A stretch of DNA of 64,000 bases from Azorhizobium sp965227945. Its GTDB lineage: Bacteria; Pseudomonadota; Alphaproteobacteria; Rhizobiales; Xanthobacteraceae. The notes below the pieces were generated by a model. That model had not been told where the DNA came from and ran no database searches. It worked only from the letters and a program-made list of their open reading frames with translations. Location: positions 2,480,001 to 2,544,000 of the forward strand of contig CBDDGQ010000006.1 in the NCBI GenBank assembly GCA_965227945.1, read 5' to 3'. A program made the position numbers and the translations under genes. The first letter of the stretch is position 1, and every line of letters begins with the position of its first letter. Shown here one piece after another: positions 51,977-60,681 of the stretch.

Positions 51977-53080
51977 ATGCAGACCATGAAGCTTCAGGGA
52001 CAGCTGCGCTTCTGGATCGGCGCGCTGGTGGTCCTGGTGTTCGTCACCTGGGTGCTGCGCGCCATCCTGCTGCCCTTCGTCATGGGCACCGCCATCGCCT
52101 ATTTCCTCAATCCGCTGGTGCAGCGGCTGAACCGGATCGGGGTCGGCCGCATTCCCGCGACCATCGTCATGGTAGGCCTGCTGTTGCTGGTGGTGTTTCT
52201 GCTGCTGCTGGTGGTGCTGCCGCTGTTCACCAGCCAGCTGTTCGAATTCATCCAGAACCTGCCCTCCTATGTCTCGCGCCTCCAGGGGCTGCTGACGGAG
52301 GAGAATCGGGAATGGGTGGGCGAGTTCTTCGGCACCCGCCTGCCGGACATCCAGCGCTCGCTGTCCGAGATCATGTCCCAGGGCGTGACCTATCTGCTGG
52401 GCCTGCTCACCTCCATCTGGTCCGGCGGGCAGGCGCTGCTGTCGGTGTTCGCGCTGGTGGTGGTGACCCCGGTGGTGGTGTTCTACGTGCTGTGCGACTG
52501 GGACAATATGGTGGATACGGTGGATTCCTGGATCCCCCTCCACCAGCGCCCGGTGGTGCGGCGGCTCGGCCGGGAGATGGATCTGGCGGTGGCCGGCTTT
52601 GTGCGCGGCCAGGCGCTGGTCTGCCTGCTGCTGGGCAGCTATTACGCCATTGCGCTGGGCATGGCGGGGCTGAATTTCGGCTTCCTGATCGGCATCGTCT
52701 CCGGCCTCATCACCTTCATTCCCTATGTGGGCTCGCTGACCGGGCTGGTGCTGGCCATGGGGGTCGCCATCGTGCAGTTCTTCCCCGACTGGACCATGAT
52801 CGGCACCATCTTCGGCATCTTCATCGTCGGCCAGACCATCGAGGGCTATGTGCTGTCCCCGAAGCTGGTGGGCGACAGCATCGGCGTGCATCCGGTGTGG
52901 CTGATGTTCGCGCTGTTTGCCTTCGGCTATGTGTTCGGCTTCGTTGGGCTGTTGCTGGCGGTGCCGCTCACCGCCGCGGTGGGGGTGCTGGTGCGCTTCG
53001 GCTTCCGGCAATATTTCCACAGCACGCTCTATACCGGCGCGGAAGAGCGCACCGACGAGCCGGTGGCGGGACCGCACTGA
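51977..53080 (+). CDS. AI-2E family transporter (PerM-like permease)
   Basis: A 367-residue membrane protein of the AI-2E/UPF0118 family, with about seven or eight helices. The last conserved parts, FLIGIVSGLITFIPYVGSLT and GLVLAMGVAIVQFFPDWTMI, GQTIEGYVLSPKLVGDSIG and VHPVWLMFALFAFGYVFGFV, are strongly conserved in the family. Members export autoinducer-2 in some bacteria, while others are Na+/H+ antiporters, so transport is inferred rather than substrate. The ATG at 51977 is used; an ATG at 51986 is better spaced from GGGGGA. Its stop codon is two bases before the hdaA start, so the two are probably co-transcribed. Confidence 0.92.
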   Translation: MQTMKLQGQLRFWIGALVVLVFVTWVLRAILLPFVMGTAIAYFLNPLVQRLNRIGVGRIPATIVMVGLLLLVVFLLLLVVLPLFTSQLFEFIQNLPSYVSRLQGLLTEENREWVGEFFGTRLPDIQRSLSEIMSQGVTYLLGLLTSIWSGGQALLSVFALVVVTPVVVFYVLCDWDNMVDTVDSWIPLHQRPVVRRLGREMDLAVAGFVRGQALVCLLLGSYYAIALGMAGLNFGFLIGIVSGLITFIPYVGSLTGLVLAMGVAIVQFFPDWTMIGTIFGIFIVGQTIEGYVLSPKLVGDSIGVHPVWLMFALFAFGYVFGFVGLLLAVPLTAAVGVLVRFGFRQYFHSTLYTGAEERTDEPVAGPH

Positions 53081-53082
53081 CC

Positions 53083-53805
53083 ATGAGCGGCCGCGACACC
53101 TCGTCTCGCCAATTGCCCCTGGACCTGCCCGCGTCTGCCGCCATGCAGCGGGAGGACTTTATGGGCGCGCCCGGCAATGCGGCGGCCCTGGCTCTGATCG
53201 ACGCCTTTCCCGATTGGACCGCGAAGGTGGTGTGCCTGGTGGGCCCGGCGGGCAGCGGCAAGAGCCATCTGGCCGCGGTGTTCGCCGCCAAGGCGGCTGC
53301 GGTGACGGTCAAGGCGGCGGCGCTCACCCGCGCCGCGGTGCCCGAGGCGCTCGCGCATGGGGCGCTGGTGGTGGAGGATCTGGAGCCGGGCAGCTTCGAC
53401 GAGGCCGCCCTGTTCCATCTGTTGAACCTCGCCCGCGAGCAGGACGCGTTCGTCCTGCTGACGGCGCGCACATCTCCGGCGCTCTGGCCGCTGGCCACGG
53501 CCGATCTGGCCTCGCGCCTGCGGGCGCTGCCCAAGCTGGAGCTGGCGCCGGCCGATGATCCCTTGCTGGCGGCGGTGCTGGTGAAGCTGTTCTCCGACCG
53601 GCAGATCGCGGTGGACGATGCCACGGTGCAATTCCTTCTGCGGCGCATGGAGCGCTCGGTGGAGGGGGCGCAGGCGGTGGTGCAGGCCATCGACCGCGCC
53701 GCGCTGGCGGCGCAGCGGCCGGTGACGCGGGCGCTCGCCGCCCAGGTGCTGCGGGCGCAGGGGCCGTCGAGCGCAGCGGGTGCGCCGGACGACGAGGACG
53801 CCTGA
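53083..53805 (+). CDS. hdaA: DnaA-related inactivator HdaA
   Basis: A 240-residue AAA+-like protein. The N-terminal motif RQLPLDLP fits the Q-L-x-L-x-L clamp-binding peptide that tethers Hda to the DNA polymerase sliding clamp for regulatory inactivation of DnaA. GPAGSGKSHLAAVFAAKAAA is the Walker A segment, LVVEDLEPGSFDEAALFHLL the Walker B equivalent, LTARTSPALWPLATADLASR sensor 1 and arginine-finger region, and RRMERSVEGAQAVVQAIDRA the C-terminal helical lid. It limits initiation of replication to once per cycle. The order AI-2E gene-hdaA-ppk-ppx is one I recall from many Hyphomicrobiales. Confidence 0.9.
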   Translation: MSGRDTSSRQLPLDLPASAAMQREDFMGAPGNAAALALIDAFPDWTAKVVCLVGPAGSGKSHLAAVFAAKAAAVTVKAAALTRAAVPEALAHGALVVEDLEPGSFDEAALFHLLNLAREQDAFVLLTARTSPALWPLATADLASRLRALPKLELAPADDPLLAAVLVKLFSDRQIAVDDATVQFLLRRMERSVEGAQAVVQAIDRAALAAQRPVTRALAAQVLRAQGPSSAAGAPDDEDA

Positions 53806-53846
53806 GGGCGGCGGGCGGGGCGGCGATCGGGCGCCCGGATCTTGCC

Positions 53847-54060
53847 GTTTCACCCCCCACCCCGACCCTCCCCCGCAAGGGAAGAGGGGGGGCGCGGCAT
53901 GCGGGATGATGCGCGCCCCGCGAGATTTGCACGCGGAATAGCTATTCAGCCAGATGTGCATGCGCAACGGTCGTCCATAAAGCGCGTCACCCCGGCCTGC
54001 GACTGGCAGAACCCTCCCCTTGCGGGGGAGGGCAGGGAGGGAGGTGAAACGGCCGGGGTG
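53847..54060. repeat. long imperfect inverted repeat with nested hairpins in the hdaA-ppk gap
   Basis: The 500-base gap between hdaA and ppk (53806-54305) contains no gene I can support. Its left part is a large inverted repeat: arm one 53847-53880 (beginning GTTTCACCCCCCACCCC and ending CCCCCGCAAGG) and arm two 54019-54050 (ending GGTGAAAC), about 30 bases each. Nested inside are CACCCCGGCC (53988-53997) with GGCCGGGGTG (54051-54060), a perfect ten-base stem, and CCCTCCCC with GGGGAGGG near 54012-54033. Such GC-rich dyads resemble dispersed REP-like elements of Hyphomicrobiales. Beyond this, the gap holds the Pho-box-like array at 54229. Confidence 0.65.
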
Positions 54061-54228
54061 GGAGAATCCTATGGCATGGGCCTCTTGGCGCGAGGGCGAA
54101 ACGGCTCGGGCCACGGCACAGCCCGGCCATGGCCCACCTCGGAAACCCTTGGCGCCAAGCCCCCCGCGCGGGATAAGTCGTGGCAACGGACACTGCGGGG
54201 CGCCACCGGACCAGATCGGTCGTCACCG

Positions 54229-54268
54229 CTGTCACAACGCGCGTTCATGGCCGTCATAGAGTAGTCAT
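54229..54268 (+). promoter_or_regulatory. Pho-box-like direct repeat array upstream of ppk
   Basis: Four heptamers start every 11 bases: CTGTCAC (54229), CGCGTTC (54240, weak), CCGTCAT (54251) and TAGTCAT (54262). The last two with spacer AGAG closely match the PhoB-binding consensus of two CTGTCAT-like half-sites separated by four AT-rich bases. The array ends 37 bases before the ppk start codon, where a PhoB-activated promoter is expected to lie. Confidence 0.6.
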
Positions 54269-54305
54269 GGTAGGCGGCCATGGTCCGGCCGAAACGGGGG
54301 ACCCC

Positions 54306-56525
54306 ATGATGAGTGCGAACGAAACCGCAGCTTTCGCCGTGGTGCAGGACACGGTGTCCGACACGCTGTCCGATGCGGCGCCCGACGCCGTGTCCGCGGA
54401 CACTGGATTGGCGGGTTCGCCGCAGCGCTTCATCAATCGGGAAATCTCCTGGCTGCACTTCAATCGCCGGGTGCTGGAAGAGGCTTCCAACCGCAGCCAT
54501 CCGCTGCTGGAGCAACTGCGCTTCCTGTCCATCTCCGCCAACAATCTCGATGAATTCTTCATGGTGCGGGTGGCCGGCCTGAAGGAGCAGCTGCGCGAGC
54601 GCGTGACGACCCCCAGCCCCGACGGCCTGCTGCCCGGCGAGCAATTGACCCGCGTGGTGGCCGAAGCCGGCACCCTGATCTTCGATCAGCAGGCCCGCTG
54701 GCTGGAATTGCGCGCCGACCTGGCCGACGTGGGCATCGTGCTGGTGGATGGCGCCGATGTCAGCGCCGACGATCTGACCATGCTGGAAACCCATTTCCTG
54801 CATCATGTCTTCCCGATCCTGACCCCGCTGGCCATCGATCCGGCCCATCCCTTCCCCTTCATCCCCAACCTCGGCTTCTCGCTGGCGCTCCAATTGGTGC
54901 GCCAGACCGACGGGCGCGGCATGACCGCGCTGATCCGCATCCCCGCCAAGGTGGAGCGCTTCATCCGCCTGCCGGAGCGCGAGGCGGGCGTGATGCGCTT
55001 CATCACCCTGGAGCAGATGACCACGCTGTTCATCGGCCGCCTGTTCCCCGGTTATGCGGTGAAGGGGCAGGGCGTGTTCCGGGTGATCCGCGACAGCGAT
55101 CTGGACATCGAGGAGGAGGCCGAGGATCTGGTCCGCCTGTTCGAGACCGCGCTGAAGCAGCGCCGCTATGGCGAGGTGATCCGCATGGAAGCGGATGCCG
55201 GCATGCCGGACGAGCTGCGCAACTTCGTCGCCCGCGAGCTGGACGTGCAGGACGACGAGATCTTCGTGGTCAAGGGCGTGCTCGCGCTCAACGAATTTTC
55301 CCAGCTGGTCTCGGTGGACCGGCCGGACCTGAAGTTCGCCGCCTACAATGCGCGATTTCCCGAGCGCATCCGCGACCATGGCGGCGACTGCTTCCTCGCC
55401 ATCCGCGAGAAGGACATCCTGGTTCACCACCCCTATGAATCCTTTGATGTGGTGGTTCAGTTTCTCCGTCAGGCTGCTCGCGACCCTAACGTCGTCGCCA
55501 TCAAGCAGACCCTCTACCGCACCTCCTCCGACAGCCCCATCGTGAAGGCGCTGGCGGAAGCGGCGGAAGCCGGCAAGTCGGTGACCGCCCTGGTGGAATT
55601 GAAGGCCCGCTTCGACGAAGAGGCCAACATCCGCTGGGCGCGCGATCTGGAGCGCGCCGGCGTGCAGGTGGTGTTCGGCTTCATCGACCTGAAGACCCAT
55701 GGCAAATTGTCCATGGTGGTGCGTCGGGAAGGGCCGAATCTCGCCACCTACTGCCATGTGGGCACGGGCAATTATCACCCCATCACCGCCCGCATCTATA
55801 CCGACCTGAGCTTCTTCACCGCCGACCCAGTGATCGCCCAGGACGTGGCGCGGATCTTCAACTTCATCACCGGCTATGCCCAGCCGGGCGAACTGGACGC
55901 CATGGCGGTCTCCCCCGCCACCCTGAAGCCGCGCATCATGGGCCACATCGCCGATGAGATCGCCTTCGCCAAGGCCGGCCGCCCGGCCGCCATCTGGCTG
56001 AAGTGCAACTCGCTGGTGGATCCGGAGATCATCGACGCGCTCTATGCCGCCTCGGCGGCGGGCGTGAAGGTGGATTGCATCATCCGCGGCATCTGCTGCC
56101 TGCGGCCGGGCATCCCCGGCCTCAGCGAGAACATCCGGGTGAAGTCCATCGTCGGGCGCTTCCTGGAGCACAGCCGGATCTATTGCTTCGGCGCCGGCCA
56201 CGGCCTGCCGCACCCCAAGGCGATCGTCTACATCTCCTCGGCCGACCTGATGACGCGCAATCTCGACCGCCGGGTGGAGACGCTGTGCCCCATCACCAAC
56301 CCGACGGTGCACGAGCAGGTGCTCGACCAGATCATGGTCGCCAATCTTATCGACAACGAACAGAGCTGGTGGGTGTTGCCCGACGGCTCCTCCGAACGCA
56401 TAGTCCCGGCGCCGGGCGAAGAGTCGTTCAACGCCCATCGTTACTTCATGACAAATCCGAGCCTGTCTGGACGTGGAAAGTCTCTCAAGGATTCTTCGCC
56501 GCGCAGTCTCCTCGTCCGACGCTAG
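54306..56525 (+). CDS. ppk: polyphosphate kinase 1
   Basis: A 739-residue enzyme that reversibly polymerises the gamma-phosphate of ATP into inorganic polyphosphate. RFINREISWLHFNRRVLEEA is the N-terminal PPK motif, ISANNLDEFFMVRVAGLKEQ follows, the phospholipase-D-like domains carry TYCHVGTGNYHPITARIYTD with the autophosphorylated His region, and SSADLMTRNLDRRVETLCPI the end. HHPYESFDVVVQFLRQAARD is also characteristic. The ATG at 54306 is used (an ATG at 54309 is adjacent), with the Pho-box-like array upstream. The C terminus overlaps the start of ppx by 53 bases if its GTG start is used. Confidence 0.97.
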   Translation: MMSANETAAFAVVQDTVSDTLSDAAPDAVSADTGLAGSPQRFINREISWLHFNRRVLEEASNRSHPLLEQLRFLSISANNLDEFFMVRVAGLKEQLRERVTTPSPDGLLPGEQLTRVVAEAGTLIFDQQARWLELRADLADVGIVLVDGADVSADDLTMLETHFLHHVFPILTPLAIDPAHPFPFIPNLGFSLALQLVRQTDGRGMTALIRIPAKVERFIRLPEREAGVMRFITLEQMTTLFIGRLFPGYAVKGQGVFRVIRDSDLDIEEEAEDLVRLFETALKQRRYGEVIRMEADAGMPDELRNFVARELDVQDDEIFVVKGVLALNEFSQLVSVDRPDLKFAAYNARFPERIRDHGGDCFLAIREKDILVHHPYESFDVVVQFLRQAARDPNVVAIKQTLYRTSSDSPIVKALAEAAEAGKSVTALVELKARFDEEANIRWARDLERAGVQVVFGFIDLKTHGKLSMVVRREGPNLATYCHVGTGNYHPITARIYTDLSFFTADPVIAQDVARIFNFITGYAQPGELDAMAVSPATLKPRIMGHIADEIAFAKAGRPAAIWLKCNSLVDPEIIDALYAASAAGVKVDCIIRGICCLRPGIPGLSENIRVKSIVGRFLEHSRIYCFGAGHGLPHPKAIVYISSADLMTRNLDRRVETLCPITNPTVHEQVLDQIMVANLIDNEQSWWVLPDGSSERIVPAPGEESFNAHRYFMTNPSLSGRGKSLKDSSPRSLLVRR

Positions 56526-58044
56526 GGACGGTGATCGACTGGGCCTCTCCACCTTGATGGCGGGGGAAGGGCCAGTCGCGGTCATCGACATCGGGTCCAA
56601 CTCGGTCCGCCTCGTGGTCTACGAGGCGGTGACGCGGGCCCCTGTTCCCTTGTTCAACGAGAAGGCGCTGTGCGGCCTCGGGCGGGAGGTGCTCTCCACC
56701 GGGCGCCTGCCGGAGGATGCCGTGCAGAAGGCCTTCTCCGCGCTGCGCCGCTTCCGCGGCCTGTGCGACGCCATGGGGGTCGCCAAGGTGCATGCTTTGG
56801 CCACCGCTGCGGCGCGCGATGCGGAGAACGGCCCGGCCTTCATCGCCGAATGCGAGGCCATCTGCGGCGCCCCCATCGAGATCCTCACCGGCCGCCGCGA
56901 GGCGGAGCTGGCCGCCTATGGCATCGTCTCCGGCGTCTATGAGCCGGACGGCGTGGTGGGCGATCTGGGCGGCGGCTCGCTGGAACTGGTGGATGTGAAG
57001 CGCCAGCAGGTGGGCGCCGGCATCACCTTGCCTTTGGGCAGCCTGGCGCTGCAGGACCGCTCGTCCAAGTCGCTCAACAAGGCGGACAAGATCGTCCGCG
57101 AGGCGGTGCGCGAGGCCCCGGTCCTCCCCGACATGGCGGGCCGCACCTTCTATGCGGTGGGCGGCACCTGGCGGGCGCTGGCGCGGTTGCACATGTTCCA
57201 GCGCGGCTATCCGCTGCATGTGATGCACGGCTATCGCCTGCCCGCCAAGGAAGCCCTGGAGTTCACCCGCATCGTCCATCGCGCCGATGCGGAGGCCCTC
57301 GCGCATATCGAGGCGGTCTCCAATGCCCGCCGCCCGCTTCTCGCCTATGGCGCGCTGGTGTTGGAAAATGTGGTCCGCGCCGGCCGCCCGGCGGAGGTGG
57401 TGATCTCCGCGCTGGGCGTGCGCGAAGGCCTGCTCTATGCGCTGCTCTCCCCCGAGCAGCGGGCCCTCGACCCCCTGCTGGAAGCCGCCCAGGAGCTGAA
57501 CATCCTGCGCTCTCGCTCGCCGCAACATGGCGAGCAGCTGGTGGCCTGGACCAATGCCTTCTTCGCCTCCTCGCCGGCGCTGGAGGAAAGCGCCGAGGAG
57601 ACCCGGCTGCGGGCGGCCTCCTGCCTGCTGTCGGACATCGCCTGGCGCGCGCATCCGGACTATCGCGGCGAGCAGAGCCTGAACATGATCGCCCATGCGG
57701 CGGTGGTGGGCATCGACCATCCCGGCCGCGCCTATGTGGCCCTGGCGGTCTATTTCCGCCACATGGGCCTGGGCGAGGACGAATATGCCCCGCGCATCCT
57801 GGAGCTGGTGTCGTCCGGCATGCTGGACCGGGCGCGCATCCTCGGCGCCGCCATGCGGGTGGCCTATATCCTGTCCGCCGCCATGCCCGGCATCCTGCCG
57901 CGCACGCCCATGGTGGTGACGGGGGACACCCTCACCCTCACGGTGCCGGCGGAGCTGGCCAATCTGGTGAACGACCGGGTGCAGTCCCGGCTGCGCCAGC
58001 TGGCGCGCCTGATCGGCCGCGAGCCGGTGCTCACCTTCGCCTGA
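56473..58044 (+). CDS. ppx: exopolyphosphatase (Ppx/GppA family)
   Basis: A 523-residue enzyme of the ASKHA fold that degrades polyphosphate or ppGpp derivatives. VAVIDIGSNSVRLVVYEAVT is the phosphate-1 loop, GDLGGGSLELVDVKRQQVG the phosphate-2 loop, TAAARDAENGPAFIAECEAI and GTWRALARLHMFQRGYPLHV the intervening segments; the C-terminal HD-like part (about residues 330-500) includes GEQSLNMIAHAAVVGIDHPG. GTG at 56473 gives a start within ppk; the ATG at 56557 is an alternative that puts the phosphate loop near residue 8. Co-transcription with ppk is expected, allowing both making and breaking of polyphosphate to respond to phosphate starvation. Confidence 0.95.
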   Translation: MESLSRILRRAVSSSDARDGDRLGLSTLMAGEGPVAVIDIGSNSVRLVVYEAVTRAPVPLFNEKALCGLGREVLSTGRLPEDAVQKAFSALRRFRGLCDAMGVAKVHALATAAARDAENGPAFIAECEAICGAPIEILTGRREAELAAYGIVSGVYEPDGVVGDLGGGSLELVDVKRQQVGAGITLPLGSLALQDRSSKSLNKADKIVREAVREAPVLPDMAGRTFYAVGGTWRALARLHMFQRGYPLHVMHGYRLPAKEALEFTRIVHRADAEALAHIEAVSNARRPLLAYGALVLENVVRAGRPAEVVISALGVREGLLYALLSPEQRALDPLLEAAQELNILRSRSPQHGEQLVAWTNAFFASSPALEESAEETRLRAASCLLSDIAWRAHPDYRGEQSLNMIAHAAVVGIDHPGRAYVALAVYFRHMGLGEDEYAPRILELVSSGMLDRARILGAAMRVAYILSAAMPGILPRTPMVVTGDTLTLTVPAELANLVNDRVQSRLRQLARLIGREPVLTFA

Positions 58045-58134
58045 GGCGGCCCGGTGCGGGGGTGCATCCCGACAAAAAGCGGCGGGAGGCGTTTGCCTCC
58101 ACGCGCGGGCTCGGAGTAGGGTGACAGGGTGTCT

Positions 58135-59370
58135 ATGCGCCTCCTCTCCCACCTCCTCAGCCGCTTCATCGCCAAGGGCCGCCTCACGGTGCGCACCCCC
58201 GATGGCGCCAGTTACACCTTTGGCTCGGGGGAGGGCGGGCCGGCGCTGACGGCCCGCTTCGCCGACGACCGGCTGGCGCGGGAGCTGTTCCTCAATCCCG
58301 AATTGAAGGCCGCCGAAGCCTATATGGACGGTCGCCTGACCTTCGAGGACGGCGGCACCATCTATGATCTGCTGCTGCTGTTCTCGGTGAACCGCAAGGG
58401 CCTTGCCGCCCATCCGGTGCAGAAGGGCCTGCGCAAGGTGTGGCGCGCCTTGCGCGGCCGCCAGCAGGCCAATCCTTTGGGCAAGGCAGCCGAGAACGTC
58501 AAAAGCCATTACGATCATCCGGCGGAATTCTATCGGCTCTGGCTCGACGAGAGCATGAGCTATTCCTGCGCCTATTTCGAACAGCCCGACGAGCCGCTGG
58601 AGGCGGCCCAGCGCAACAAGATGCGCCACATCGCCGCCAAGCTGAAACTCTCCCCCGGCATGCATGTGGCGGAGATCGGCTCCGGCTGGGGCGGCCTGGC
58701 CATCTATCTGGCCCAGACCTGCGGCGTCACCGTCTCGGGCATCAATGTCTCCCCCGACCAATTGGCGGAATCCCGCCGGCGGGCGGAAGCGGCCGGCGTG
58801 TCCGACAAGGTGCAGTTCATCGAGCAGGATTATCGCGAACTGACCGGCACCTATGACCGCGTGGTCTCCATCGGCATGATGGAGCATGTGGGGGTCAATC
58901 ATTTCGACGATTACTTCACCACCCTGCGCGGCCTGCTGAAGCCCGGCGGCTTTGCCTTGGTGCATGCCATCGGCCGCATGTCGCCGCCGGGCACCACGGC
59001 GCCGTTCATCCGCAAGTACATCTTCCCCGGCGGCTATGTGCCGGCGCTTTCGGAGGTCATGGCCTCCACCGAGCGCACCGGCCTGTGGGTGGCAGACTGC
59101 GAGATCCTGCGCCTGCACTATTATTGGACCATCCGCGCCTGGCGGCACCGCTTCGAGGCCCGCCGCCCGGAAGTGGTGACCATGATGGGCGAGCGCTTCG
59201 CCCGCATGTGGGAATTCTATCTGGCGGCGGTGGAGCTGGGCTTCCTCAACGGCTCCAACATGGTGTTCCAGCTGCTGCTGAGCTCACACCGGGACGATGT
59301 GCCCGTGCGCCGCGACTACATGCTGGACCAGGAGCGGGCGCTGGAGCACAGCGAGGCCCGCCTGGGCTGA
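58135..59370 (+). CDS. cyclopropane-fatty-acyl-phospholipid synthase family methyltransferase
   Basis: A 411-residue SAM-dependent methyltransferase of the cyclopropane fatty acid synthase family. NVKSHYDHPAEFYRLWLDES opens the catalytic domain, with MSYSCAYFEQPDEPLEAAQ next; VAEIGSGWGGLAIYLAQTCG is motif I; GMMEHVGVNHFDDYF and HAIGRMSPPGTTAPFIRKYI carry the bicarbonate-binding residues (Glu, His and Tyr); YIFPGGYVPALSEVMASTER follows. It methylates double bonds of membrane phospholipid acyl chains or works on related lipids. The N-terminal 110 residues are a lipid-binding-type domain as in Cfa. ATG at 58135 is chosen over an upstream GTG at 58129 because CAGG precedes it by six bases. Converges on rnd. 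Confidence 0.9.
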   Translation: MRLLSHLLSRFIAKGRLTVRTPDGASYTFGSGEGGPALTARFADDRLARELFLNPELKAAEAYMDGRLTFEDGGTIYDLLLLFSVNRKGLAAHPVQKGLRKVWRALRGRQQANPLGKAAENVKSHYDHPAEFYRLWLDESMSYSCAYFEQPDEPLEAAQRNKMRHIAAKLKLSPGMHVAEIGSGWGGLAIYLAQTCGVTVSGINVSPDQLAESRRRAEAAGVSDKVQFIEQDYRELTGTYDRVVSIGMMEHVGVNHFDDYFTTLRGLLKPGGFALVHAIGRMSPPGTTAPFIRKYIFPGGYVPALSEVMASTERTGLWVADCEILRLHYYWTIRAWRHRFEARRPEVVTMMGERFARMWEFYLAAVELGFLNGSNMVFQLLLSSHRDDVPVRRDYMLDQERALEHSEARLG

Positions 59371-59475
59371 GGCCTTTGGGCCGAGGCCCTTGCCCGCGCC
59401 AAGGCGCGCGCGTGCTCTGAGGCTCCGTCTGCTGAGGCCCCCGCGGCGCGTGCGCGGCGGCGGGCGGCGCCGGCG

Positions 59476-60624
59476 TCAGCGCTCCACGGCCACCACGCGG
59501 CCCTGGTCCACGGCCAGCGCCAGACGGCCGGCCTTCAGGGCCAGCGCCCGCTCGCCGAACAATTCCCGCCGCCAGCCATGCAGCGCCGGCACAGGGGCGT
59601 CGTCGCTCACCGCGATGCGCTCCAGATCATCGGTGGTGGCGATCACCTTGGCGGCCACCGCATGCTGCTCGGCGGTCATGCGCAGCAGCACCTTCAACAA
59701 TTCCACCGTGGCGGTGGCGCCATTGGGCAGCGGCTTGTCGCGCTCGATGCGCGGCAGCGTCTTGGGGTCGCGGGCGACCCCCTTCTTCACCGCCTCCAGC
59801 ACCGCCTCGCCATAGCGCGAGCGCTCGAAGCCCTTGGGCAAAGAGCGCAGTTCCGCCAGCTTTTCGTGGGTCTGGGGCTGCTGGATGGCGATCTCGCCGA
59901 TCACGTCATCCTTGATGATGCGCCCGCGCGGCAGGTCGCGGGCCTGGGCCTCGCGCTCGCGCCAGGCGGCCACTTCCGCCAGCACCGCCAGTTCCCGCGG
60001 CTTGCGCACGCGGGACTTCAGCCGCTCATACGCGGTTTCCGGATCCTGGCGATAGGTGTCGGCGGAGGTGAGGATGGTCATTTCCTCGCCCACCCAGTCG
60101 GTGCGGCCGCGCAGCTCCAGATCGCTCATCAGCTTCAGATAGACATCGCGCAGATGGGTGACATCGGCGATGGCATAAGTGAGCTGGGCCTGGGACAGCG
60201 GCCGGCGCGACCAGTCGGTGAAGCGCGAGGACTTGTCGATGGCATGCCCGGTGATGCGTTGGACCAGCTGATCGTAGGAAATGCTGTCGCCATAGCCCAG
60301 CACCATGGCCGCCACCTGGGTATCGAATACCGGGTGCGGGATGATGTTGGCCAGGTGCCAGACGATTTCGATGTCCTGCCGGCCCGCATGGAACACCTTC
60401 TTCACCCGCTCATTGGCCATGAGGGCGAAAAACGGCGTCAGGTCGAGACCCTCGGCAAGGGCATCGATGATGACGGCTTCATCCGGACTGGCGACCTGTA
60501 CCACGCAGAGCTTCGGCCAGAAGGTCGTCTCACGCAGGAACTCGGTGTCGACGGTGACGAAGGCGTGGTGGGCGAAGCGTTCGCAGGCGGCGGCGAGGGC
60601 TTCCGTTGAAGTGATCGGATCCAT
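59476..60624 (-). CDS. rnd: ribonuclease D
   Basis: A 382-residue 3'-to-5' exoribonuclease that trims tRNA precursors. The DEDD catalytic residues are seen in FVTVDTEFLRETTFWPKLCV, VFHAGRQDIEIVWHLANIIP, and TYAIADVTHLRDVYLKLMSD with the Tyr of the DEDDy group; VFDTQVAAMVLGYGDSISYD lies between. The C-terminal half carries an HRDC domain, about residues 205-285 (AVLAEVAAWREREAQARDLP) and a second one after it. Starting at ATG 60624 keeps the family start MDPITST. It stands alone on its strand before the GGDEF-EAL gene (57-base gap, upstream on the other side). Confidence 0.96.
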   Translation of the reverse strand: MDPITSTEALAAACERFAHHAFVTVDTEFLRETTFWPKLCVVQVASPDEAVIIDALAEGLDLTPFFALMANERVKKVFHAGRQDIEIVWHLANIIPHPVFDTQVAAMVLGYGDSISYDQLVQRITGHAIDKSSRFTDWSRRPLSQAQLTYAIADVTHLRDVYLKLMSDLELRGRTDWVGEEMTILTSADTYRQDPETAYERLKSRVRKPRELAVLAEVAAWREREAQARDLPRGRIIKDDVIGEIAIQQPQTHEKLAELRSLPKGFERSRYGEAVLEAVKKGVARDPKTLPRIERDKPLPNGATATVELLKVLLRMTAEQHAVAAKVIATTDDLERIAVSDDAPVPALHGWRRELFGERALALKAGRLALAVDQGRVVAVER

Positions 60625-60681
60625 GGCCCGGACCATAGCGGAACCACTGCGTGCCGCGAAAGAGCCTGATTGCTGTGCGCC

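Noticed and set aside
54069..56600. Minus-strand open frame of 843 codons opposite ppk
   Set aside because: ppk is conserved over its full length on the plus strand; the antisense frame has no recognisable domain and high His/Gln content typical of shadows.
56485..59148. Minus-strand open frame of 887 codons opposite ppx and the cyclopropane synthase-like gene
   Set aside because: It spans two genuine genes and the gap between them, so it cannot be a conserved single protein; antisense artefact.
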